From Alloascoidea africana (lineage: Eukaryota > Ascomycota > Alloascoideomycetes > Alloascoideales > Alloascoideaceae), in assembly GCA_030581615.1 (NCBI GenBank), contig JAKTTT010000096.1:1-51579 (forward strand): a DNA stretch of 51,579 bases. The letters run 5' to 3'. Shown here one piece after another: positions 1 through 7,611 of this stretch. How positions within the stretch are numbered: the stretch's first letter is position 1; each line of letters opens with the position of its first letter. Made by a program: the position numbers and the translations under genes. The notes under the pieces are model-generated. The model had not been told where the DNA came from. It saw only the letters and a list, made by a program, of their open reading frames with translations, and did not search any database.

Positions 1-352
1 ATGGCGATTTCTCCTCTTCTCCTGTCTCGCTAAAACAGGTTCCAACACGGAAGCACTACTGTGCAGAAAGTATCGATTCTTTTACTTTTAAGATGTATAT
101 TCAATCTGCTGAATCCAGAGTGTAGGCCAGAAGGGCCAAGTCCTAAACGCCAGGTTCTGAGCGATGCGTAGTTATTCCTTACTGAATGGCATGTAAAAAT
201 AAACGATGAAAACATGATGAAGATAGGAGTCGTAATGAGGAAGCACAATAATAACCTGGAAGTATTAACGCTCTGCCCTTTTTTCTAAATTTTTCAAGTT
301 TACTTGTTCGTGCTGTGCCACTTCACCTAACGCCCATCAGCAATAGTTTCAG
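1..352. other. Left-edge intergenic/upstream region of the F-box gene
   Basis: No convincing gene is visible; open frames on the minus strand are short and unlike known proteins. A CTAAC branch-like motif at 327-331 is followed by two AG acceptors (CATCAG and TTTCAG) that run up to the ATG at 353. This looks like the 3' end of an intron just before the start codon, so a leader exon may lie in this stretch or left of the window. No clear 5' splice site was found. Confidence 0.4.
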
Positions 353-1969
353 ATGTGTTCACAAACAACACAAAGAGTAGCAGATTCACCAGCTGAAGAT
401 CAACCTTTGCCATCGCCAACCATCCCCAATGAAATACTTTGGAAAGTCTTTAGTTATTTGGATCTCGATATACGTTCTCTCAACAAAGCAAGCGTTGTTT
501 GCAAAGCCTGGCGGGAAGTTGCATGCTGTAACGATATTTGGAAACCGATTTTTGTCCGCGATTTTGGAACTGACTCTTTTCCAAGCACCTCGAAAGCCAG
601 GGAATGGAGAACGGAATACTGTTACCGAAAGTTCTGTCTCGGGAATTGGGCCAAAGGAGAAGAGAATCGCTACATATTCATGGATTACTCACCGTCTATT
701 GATTACCTCGAGATCGACTTCAAAGCGAATCAGATAGTAGCGCTCTCACCTCGGATTATCCACATACTTGGTGCAGAGACAAGATGTAGACGTTTCCCCA
801 TGAGGAAATTCAATTTGAAGGCATTTGTGTCCTCGGGCGAAGCCATAATATATGGATTTATAGATGGCATTATCAGGATGTTGTTGCGTTCTCAAAGCGG
901 TTCAGATCAATGGACCTGCGACGAGATCGCACTATCTAAAAAAAAATATGTTACCGCATTATGTGTCAACAAGCAAGATGTCTACAACAACCATAGCCAA
1001 GCATCGTTTTATAGTGGACACAGGGATGGCACGGTTTGTGCCTGGGATCTCAAAACCCACGAGATGATTAGCGAATGGCTACCAGGAACAAAAAAGATCA
1101 TGATTACCTACATAATCGCTGACTTCCAGGGCTCTATCGTGGCCCGAGATGTAGAGAATAACATATTCTACAAGGCTGCAACTAGCGAGAAGTTTTCTTT
1201 GGTAGTTGCCAATGAGCCAAAGCTATCTTTTACCAGGGGTGACCCTAAAACCAGGTGGATGACTGGCAAAAAAAACTATATCTTCGAGGTCGATTTTGCT
1301 GCCGGATTTTGCTTAATAGGAAAAAACGATAAAGTTACTCGTTATGACATGAACCAAAGCCAAGACGGGACTGCCAGGTGGCCGTCACAGACTTTAAAAG
1401 TCCACTGGCAGTTTGATCACAGTGCGATTGACAATAGAGCACTCTTGACCTACGATAAATCAGTAGTAGGTGGTGACGCTTGCTTGGCTTGTCTTCTAAT
1501 TGATAACGACCAAATTGTAATATTTGACACTCGCCAGCATATACAGGGCAAATACTTGAAGCCATTGACAATCATTCAAAATCCGGCCCCATACCCCGGA
1601 GCTAGGGCCTATAAGGCCAGGTCTAAGGTCTTTGATATAACGCATGTTAGCATCAATTCTTCGGTTCTCGCACTTGGCTTTCGTAATGGAAATATTGTAG
1701 TGTGTGATGTACTCACTGGCACTCCAATTAAGTGGTTCTACTGCCAGTTTCCTTCAATTGTTAATGGCGAAGTGGATGATTACTCTAACGTTTGGTTTGT
1801 AAAAGTCAATGAGGATCCTGGTGTAGCTTTGGGCGCTAGTTCTAACAAACACGCAGTGCAGTACTTTTGGTGTACGAGGAGCAAACAGTTTAAAACAGGC
1901 ACGTTATCTGAAAAGGTCATGGACTTGGAAAGCAACGCACGATTATTTCTGGAAAGAATGTCCGGTTGA
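353..1969 (+). CDS. F-box protein with predicted C-terminal beta-propeller
   Basis: A 538-residue protein, probably the substrate-binding subunit of an SCF (Skp1-cullin-F-box) ubiquitin ligase. The F-box is at about residues 23-65: IPNEILWKVFSYL, then a helix with VCKAWREVA and the terminal IWKP. The rest is beta-rich with WD-like strands such as SGHRDGTVCAWDL and ALGFRNGNIVVCDV, which suggests a propeller that holds the target. There is no transmembrane segment. Neighbouring genes match the S. cerevisiae YLR22x-24x/YDR19x-22x duplicated regions, where the F-box genes UCC1 and MFB1 lie. Orthology to that pair is possible, but it is inferred from position only. The first ATG was chosen; an intron acceptor-like sequence lies directly upstream. 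Confidence 0.8.
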   Translation: MCSQTTQRVADSPAEDQPLPSPTIPNEILWKVFSYLDLDIRSLNKASVVCKAWREVACCNDIWKPIFVRDFGTDSFPSTSKAREWRTEYCYRKFCLGNWAKGEENRYIFMDYSPSIDYLEIDFKANQIVALSPRIIHILGAETRCRRFPMRKFNLKAFVSSGEAIIYGFIDGIIRMLLRSQSGSDQWTCDEIALSKKKYVTALCVNKQDVYNNHSQASFYSGHRDGTVCAWDLKTHEMISEWLPGTKKIMITYIIADFQGSIVARDVENNIFYKAATSEKFSLVVANEPKLSFTRGDPKTRWMTGKKNYIFEVDFAAGFCLIGKNDKVTRYDMNQSQDGTARWPSQTLKVHWQFDHSAIDNRALLTYDKSVVGGDACLACLLIDNDQIVIFDTRQHIQGKYLKPLTIIQNPAPYPGARAYKARSKVFDITHVSINSSVLALGFRNGNIVVCDVLTGTPIKWFYCQFPSIVNGEVDDYSNVWFVKVNEDPGVALGASSNKHAVQYFWCTRSKQFKTGTLSEKVMDLESNARLFLERMSG

Positions 1970-3001
1970 AAAATAAGTGGCCTACTGGAGTTGAGAGCGG
2001 TGGACTTTAGAAATATGCTCTCATTATTAAGGCAGAAGAGAAGGGCAGCGAAGTGAGAGGAGAAGCTCTCATGAGTAATAGAATAAGCTGGTTTCATATC
2101 CTCTTACAAAAAGAAGCAGATGGTATAGGGGAAATATACTTAGTGAACAATTATAGTGAATCTCTATATTTTAACAAAAAATATGATATTGAAGGTTTGG
2201 CACATGCACTGAGAACTAGATCAATGTGAGAAGATAATTGGTGATTTGAATACTGAAGCGCTAAATCCTATCCCAACCTAGGTCATTCTGAACTTGGGAG
2301 ACTTTCTTAAGAGACAAGTTTCTAATAAAGTACAGATCCCAAGAGCGGTTTCTTGAGTTAGGTTCACTTAAACTCGAAGCAGAGGGAGGCATTTTGCTGA
2401 AAAAAAGATAGACCATGGGATATCAAGTCTTGATGATGACTGAAAGCACTGTTTAAAATAGGCACACTATGCTTTTAAGAAAAATATTACACTGTAATGA
2501 TATTAATGGGGAGCTAATATTACAATCAAAGTATATAACCTTATTGAACTACTTCTCTAAGTAAGGGGATATGGAGGTCTATATATATGCTATTGCTAAG
2601 CCGGCCTTCGGAAGGTCTTAGCTCAGTTAAGGCCGACATTTCCTGCTGCGTGTGACATACACAGTCTATGATTAATTGATCTAAATACTTCTATATTTCA
2701 TCTATCATATTCGATTAATCCCTTTTCATGACAAGAAAATCGACAAGCAAAAACAAAAGTAGGCGTTAAAAAAAATAGCAAAGAGATATATGGAAACATT
2801 GGAAAGTTATAATAGTTTATAACGCAGACACAATATGTAATGTGAGAATTATGTCCTTTAGTTATTGTGACATTTCTCGATTCGTAAAACAACACAGATG
2901 CAAGATTGGTGAGTCGACCACTTTACCTTCATAAAACGAGACAAAAAAACAAATATACATGAGTTACAAAGTAGACAAAAATGAGTATAGTAGAGGCGTT
3001 A
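1970..3001. other. 1.0-kb AT-rich intergenic region with a hairpin
   Basis: No supported gene. Frames on both strands are short and low in coding character. The region separates the 3' ends of two convergent genes, the F-box gene and the acidic/His-rich ORF. Its only notable structure is the GC-rich hairpin element at 2595-2635, listed separately. Confidence 0.5.
2595..2635. repeat. GC-rich inverted repeat with two alternative hairpins
   Basis: GCTAA at 2595-2599 pairs with TTAGC at 2618-2622, and GGCCTT at 2603-2608 pairs with AAGGTC at 2612-2617 (one G-T), around a CGG loop. The same CGGCCTT (2602-2608) can instead pair perfectly with AAGGCCG at 2629-2635, giving a second, mutually exclusive fold. 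It sits in otherwise AT-rich intergenic DNA. It could be a terminator, a structured RNA or a relic of a Pol III gene (TAGCTCAGT resembles an A box); none of these is established. Confidence 0.4.
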
Positions 3002-3538
3002 CTACTTGGTGGTAGCCAACTTTGCGGAGCGAAGCGCCAAGTTGATATCGATTTTCAAATGTGGCCTGGTGGATGTTGCAGATGTTTGGGGTGGCAGTTT
3101 TGGGATTGTTAGAATAGCAGACCCAAGCTTAATACCTGTGTAGACATATGGGGTTGGAACAGAAGAGTTGACTTTTGCGGATGGGCCTAATTTTATTGCG
3201 GGAATCAGACGCAGTTTTTGATTTTCTTGAAAAGTAGACTGATGCCGATAATGATGTGGGTGGTGATAGTGGCTATGTTTGTGGTGGTGGCTAACAGATA
3301 TGGAAGTCGGAGGAGTTGAGGGCTTTTGCTTACATGTTTCGAGCTCGGACTCTGAACCAGAGTCTGAATCCAGATCGGTGTCAAAGTCAGTGTCTGAATC
3401 TGAATCTGAATCAAACAGAGACGGGTCATGATCGTTATATGATGAGAAACGGGTCCAGTTTCGTGGGACCTTTTCACCTCTTGCCCGTGCGAAGAACCGT
3501 TGATAAGGGCATTGGGACCAATTTGGAGTACTCTTCAT
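3002..3538 (-). CDS. Hypothetical acidic and histidine-rich protein
   Basis: A 178-residue reading frame from its first ATG, which sits in a purine-rich context (GAAATGAAG). I do not recognise a family. In order it has a short basic/aromatic N-terminus (QCPYQRFFARARGEKVPRNW), an acidic Asp-Ser run (about residues 45-70), a His-rich stretch (SHHHKHSHYHHPHHYRH), and a more ordinary C-terminus ending in LKIDINLALRSAKLATTK. There is no signal peptide or membrane segment. The frame stays open upstream of the ATG with no further ATG. It lies downstream of RPL24 on the same strand, with 0.9 kb between. The ordered N- and C-terminal segments make it more likely real than a chance ORF, but it may be missing an exon. 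Confidence 0.5.
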   Translation of the reverse strand: MKSTPNWSQCPYQRFFARARGEKVPRNWTRFSSYNDHDPSLFDSDSDSDTDFDTDLDSDSGSESELETCKQKPSTPPTSISVSHHHKHSHYHHPHHYRHQSTFQENQKLRLIPAIKLGPSAKVNSSVPTPYVYTGIKLGSAILTIPKLPPQTSATSTRPHLKIDINLALRSAKLATTK

Positions 3539-4452
3539 TTCTATTCTTTTTTGTTTTTGTTTTATAGGTTTCTGCTCCAGAAAGAACACCACATCTTTTT
3601 CATGGAGGATAGAGGTATTCTTATATAGGAAAGTAGTAGTAATGCTATAGAAAGACACGTTGGGATAAGAAGGAGTAACATGAGAGGAGGCTAACTGACA
3701 GGTACTGTATATGCGAGACACACCACACCGCGGAACAAGAATTTAGCGGAAGGCGATTCTCAACCAACAACGCTTTCTTAAGATGAATAGGGAAATTTGG
3801 GGGGCTATGTTGAATCCCCCGATTCTCAGAGGCGCATTGCTGTGACAAATATCAGACCGAAACGGTTCTGGTTTCTATTAATCCTGTTATAAGCCTGGAG
3901 AGATGAGATATACCAGTGCGCCTGAACCTCGTTTCCATTCCAGCCTGATCCCAAGCACGCGAGCATATATAACTTTAGCTGTTTTCATGTTTTTTTTTAC
4001 ATTAATGAGAAGACTCTCGGAAAGAGAACCAAGTTCATGGCATCGGATGAAACCACAGAAAAGCACACGAAGATACCGTTCCTAACTTTGCATCGACTTG
4101 GAGCCTGAAAAGACAAGCTCAAAAATAGAAGCTTAGAGTTAAATCTCTAAATCATTAATGTCCTACAAAACATGTGCCCTTCCATACGTGCCACATTTTA
4201 TAAATTCATGCTTGAATGATAGAATCATCTAGTGATGAGCTTTCCTCCTGCGAAACTGGACTCACCTACACCAACCATTAAGAGCCAAATCCAACATTAG
4301 ATAGTACAGAGTTTCTCCATTAGACTATATGTTCTCGTTACTAGAGCATTTTTTTAAAAAATTGGGGGTTAAAGAGCATTTGGATATCCTCCTTATGACA
4401 CCACTCTTTTTTTTCATCAAGATAAAGACAAAATCAGTAATCGATTAACAGC
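3539..4452. other. 0.9-kb intergenic region downstream of RPL24
   Basis: It must hold the RPL24 3' end and the promoter of the minus-strand ORF at 3002-3538. Short ORFs (for example 3903-4085 plus) have no recognisable features. A TATATAA-like box occurs at about 3964, without an evident gene in the plus direction. I see no RNA gene. Confidence 0.45.
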
Positions 4453-4978
4453 TTAACGGGAAGTAGCCTGGACCTTCTGGAATGCACCTTTGGCCTGCTG
4501 CTTGCTGATCTTTGAACCACCTTTGCCAGCTGATTTGGCCTTCTCGGCTCTCTTCTTGTCCTTTGCAGCCTTCTTCTTCTCCTTTTCGAGCTGAGCAGCC
4601 TCCTCACGCTGGGCCTTGCGGGCTTCGGGTCTGATAGAACGACGCTCTTTGATCAACTCCAAAGAGGCACCGACAATAGCACGCTGGTGCTTAACAGTCT
4701 TTCTGGTGCGCTTCTTGGCAACTTCCTCAGTGATACCCTTACGATGCTGTCTTCTGTAGAGAACTGTCCATGAGATTCTTCTTGGGTTCTTTCTCTGAAG
4801 GAAAAGAGAGGCAGATTTTGAGGACTGGAATCTGAAGACCTTGGAGTCACCTCTGACAAATAGTTTGCCCTAACATAAGTTAACAATCAACACTCGGTTT
4901 CTCATCTCGTCAAAATAACACACGTACTCTTCCGGGGTAAATTTTGGCACCAGAAAATGAATCAACTTCGACCTTCAT
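4453..4978 (-). CDS. RPL24: 60S ribosomal protein eL24
   Basis: Two exons: 4928-4978 (MKVEVDSFSGAKIYPGR) and 4453-4869, joined across a 58-nt intron (4870-4927) with GTACGT donor and TTAG acceptor. The product is 155 residues, the usual yeast eL24 length. Exon 2 opens with GKLFVRGDSKVFRFQSSKSA and includes RKNPRRISWT, the eL24 zinc-finger-like core region; the tail is the Lys/Ala/Glu-rich helix ending KQQAKGAFQKVQATSR. It is part of the large ribosomal subunit and contributes to inter-subunit contacts. It is transcribed divergently from RPL30, the same arrangement as S. cerevisiae YGL031C/YGL030W. The branch site is weak (TTAAC rather than CTAAC). Confidence 0.97.
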
Positions 4979-5558
4979 TGTAATCTACAGGAAACAATCT
5001 CGTTAGCAATTGTCACACGTTTTTCAAGGAACCAATGGATGTGGACGGTCAGAGAAAGGGCCAAACTCCGATTGAATGCTTAATAACACACAACACGAAA
5101 AGCTAGGAAACAAGTGTTGAAATTTCTGATCCTGGCTCTGATCTCCACCAATACCGCAATCCATCTCATCAACTCCTTGTTCATCAATGGTCGTTACATA
5201 CCTAAAACTTGCCAATGCGTGCTTGTAGAAGTTGAACTCGTTTCTCTACGTGGGAGCCTTGACTTGCCTCTTGTGCGTGGGTTACCCGCTTTTCACTTAC
5301 TATCAACCTTCCAGATTAGGAAATACCTGTGACTGCGAATAAGCGTAACAACGAGTCATCAAGCGTAACTTGGAGCACGATATCGCCTGTTTGACGATTC
5401 TTCATCAAGATCCGGGTAACCTGCTAGGATTATCGAACTATTCAAAAAGAGACTCAAGCTCTGAAACATTTTCTTTCTTCTCTACAAGTCAAAAACAATC
5501 ACATTCGACCGGAGTGCTTTAAAACTAAAAGAAAAAAAAAACATTTAAAAGCGCAGAG
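4979..5558. promoter_or_regulatory. Divergent RPL24/RPL30 promoter with two Reb1-type sites
   Basis: This 580-bp intergenic region serves two ribosomal protein genes. It carries TTACCCG at 5282-5288 and its reverse complement CGGGTAA at 5413-5419, about 130 bp apart. Both match the Reb1 core consensus (TTACCCG), known for setting nucleosome-free promoters in yeasts. No Rap1 (ACACCCATACAT-like) site was seen. The last 50 bases on the RPL30 side form one arm of the L30-binding RNA element. Assignment to Reb1 rests on consensus match only. Confidence 0.6.
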
Positions 5559-5567
5559 ATGGTCAGT
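5507..5567 (+). promoter_or_regulatory. RPL30 kink-turn autoregulatory RNA element spanning the start codon and 5' splice site
   Basis: GACCGGAGTG (5507-5516) and GCAGAGATGGTC (5553-5564) are the two strands of the kink-turn bound by L30 in S. cerevisiae, recalled from the published L30-RNA structure, and match it base for base. Pairing: GACC 5507-5510 with GGTC 5561-5564, and GTGC 5514-5517 with GCGC 5551-5554, flanking the asymmetric purine loop GGA/AGAGAT. The loop contains the ATG (5559-5561), and the stem buries the non-consensus donor GTCAGT at 5562-5567. In S. cerevisiae, L30 binding here blocks splicing and translation of its own message; the same is inferred here. Confidence 0.9.
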
Positions 5568-5973
5568 ATATACCCCCAATTTGCTATTCATTTTATACCA
5601 AAGATCCCAAACGGTTTCAAATCATTGTAGAATACTAACCTTCCAAACACAGGCACCAAAAGTTAAGAAGAATCAGGAAAACATCAACTCCAAGCTTGCT
5701 CTTGTTATCAAGTCTGGTAAATATACACTGGGATACAAGAGCACTGTCAAGGCTTTGAGACAGGGCAAGGCCAAGCTCATCATCATTGCTCAAAACACTG
5801 AGACCTTGAGAAAGTCTGAGCTTGAGTACTACGCCATGTTGTCCAAGACCAGCGTCCACTACTTCCAGGGTGGAAACAATGAGTTGGGAACTGCCTGTGG
5901 TAAATTTTTCAGAGTTGGCGTTTTGGCCATCATCAACCAAGGTGACTCTGATATCTTGTCAGTTATTAACTAG
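5559..5973 (+). CDS. RPL30: 60S ribosomal protein eL30
   Basis: Exon 1 is only the ATG (5559-5561). A 91-nt intron (5562-5652) follows, with donor GTCAGT, branch TACTAAC at 5633-5639 and acceptor ACAG; exon 2 is 5653-5973. The 107-residue product begins [20 protein letters not shown] and contains [39 protein letters not shown] and ends in [10 protein letters not shown], clear eL30 of the L7Ae/L30e RNA-binding superfamily. The atypical donor and the surrounding kink-turn imply feedback by the protein on its own pre-mRNA. It is convergent with BNA5, 86 bp downstream. Confidence 0.97.
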
Positions 5974-6059
5974 TACGTTTTGTTGTTTGTTACAAATCAA
6001 ATGTATAGTTGTATCTGTATTTAATGAATGTGAATGCATAATCACAAACACTATGGACG

Positions 6060-7445
6060 TCACTGAATTGAAGCTAGTGCTTTGTTCAGGATCTCTACCA
6101 CTGTAACAATTTCCGCAAATGTATTGTAGAGCGGAATAGGCGCAAGACGTATCACATCAGGTCTTCTTTCGTCGCCAATGACGCCGTGATCTGTGAAAAA
6201 CTTGAAGACTTTCTCCATAACCGAGTCTTGGGGTCTGGCTGGATCCACAGAGGGAAAGAAGACAAGCGAGAGCTGGGCACCACGCTCTTCGGGATTCGCC
6301 GGTGTGATGATTGTGAAACCAGGACTCGTGCTGTTCTGAGCTTTCTTCACATCTTGCACTGGGACATAGTACTTGCTGTTGGAAAGTAGACGGTAGAAAA
6401 ACTCTGTCATGGCGATACTCTTCTTTCTCAGAGGCTCAATCCCCCCTGCCTGGGCAAAGATCTCAAGCGAGGTCTTTACAGAAATGACGCTGATAACAGT
6501 TGGGTTGGATTGTCTGTAACCAAGAGCAGTTGGAGAAGGGTCAAATTGTTCACGCATCTCGAATCGATTCTCGGCCTTGTTCCCCCACCAGCCCGCCAGA
6601 CGGGGCAGATTTTGCTTGAGAAGATCTTCATGGATAAACAAACCTCCTATGGAACCAGGGCCAGAGTTGAGATACTTGTAGGTACAGAACGGAGCAAAAT
6701 CAACTTCCCAATCATGAAGTTGTAAAGGAACATTGCCCGTACAGTGGGCCAAATCCCACCCCACAACGATCTGCCCCTGACTCCTTGACTTTGCGTATTT
6801 TGTAATCTTTTCCATCTCAAAGAACTGGCCGGAATAGAACTGGATGCCAGCAAAGCATACTATTGCAATTGAATCTGCCTCCTCGTCAATTTTCTTCAAA
6901 ATGTCCTCTGTCCGGAGTACAAACTCGCCTTCTCGTGGCTTCATCCCCAGGAGGGCCTCATTGGGATCAAGACCATGTAAACTGGCCTGTTGCTGGAACG
7001 CGTAGCGGTCCGAAGGAAACGCATTCTTCTCGTATAAAATCTTGTATCTGGTCTTGGTAGGCTTGTAGAGAGCACAGAAAAGAGCATTCAGGTTGCTTGT
7101 CAAGGTCCCCAAAATTGCAACCTCCTGCTCCTTGGCACCCAACAGAGGAGCCATCAGAGGCACCAGGGTCTCGTCAAGAGTGACCCAGGGCTCGCCCGAA
7201 GAACGACTGTGGTGGGCGTTCACGGCGGTAAGAGCCCAGGCGTCGAGCTCCTCGAGCACGGCCTCTTTTGTCCGCTTGGGCATTAGTCCCAGGGAGTTTC
7301 CACACATGTAGTACGAAGGGCTGTCATCACCGTCCCTGATCCCCAGAGACGCGAACGTCGGGATGGCAAACAGATGGGCATACGACGGGTACTGCTCATC
7401 GAGCACGGCGGCCTCTGCCGCGAGCACTGCGGACGTGTCTGCCAT
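6060..7445 (-). CDS. BNA5: Kynureninase
   Basis: A 461-residue PLP enzyme that cleaves 3-hydroxykynurenine/kynurenine to 3-hydroxyanthranilate/anthranilate plus alanine in de novo NAD synthesis from tryptophan. Visible family features: YYMCGNSLGLMP at about 45-56, FPSD at 143-146, GWDLAHCTGN at 229-238 with the PLP-ring Asp, and the Schiff-base lysine in FCTYKYLNSGPG (K257). The ATG at 7445 (MADTSAVL) fits the usual yeast length of about 450. The frame stays open for 142 more codons, but that part is antisense to UME6 and unlike the family. It is head to head with UME6 (166 bp between the starts). Confidence 0.96.
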   Translation of the reverse strand: MADTSAVLAAEAAVLDEQYPSYAHLFAIPTFASLGIRDGDDSPSYYMCGNSLGLMPKRTKEAVLEELDAWALTAVNAHHSRSSGEPWVTLDETLVPLMAPLLGAKEQEVAILGTLTSNLNALFCALYKPTKTRYKILYEKNAFPSDRYAFQQQASLHGLDPNEALLGMKPREGEFVLRTEDILKKIDEEADSIAIVCFAGIQFYSGQFFEMEKITKYAKSRSQGQIVVGWDLAHCTGNVPLQLHDWEVDFAPFCTYKYLNSGPGSIGGLFIHEDLLKQNLPRLAGWWGNKAENRFEMREQFDPSPTALGYRQSNPTVISVISVKTSLEIFAQAGGIEPLRKKSIAMTEFFYRLLSNSKYYVPVQDVKKAQNSTSPGFTIITPANPEERGAQLSLVFFPSVDPARPQDSVMEKVFKFFTDHGVIGDERRPDVIRLAPIPLYNTFAEIVTVVEILNKALASIQ

Positions 7446-7611
7446 ATCGAGGGAGCCTGGCCGATCTGAAAAGTTGGAGGGAGTGGTGAAGCTGAGAGAT
7501 ACGACGGGACGGCTACAACCGCCCAACCGGGCCCGGGCAGATCTCCAACAGCCTCCTCCAAGATTTGCAACGGCTGCCCAGGATCGCTCCGTCCGCTGAC
7601 GACTCCGTGCC

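Noticed and set aside
2612-2660. tRNA-like A-box (TAGCTCAGT)
   Set aside because: No acceptor or D-stem pairing and no GGTTCGANTCC-type B box downstream.
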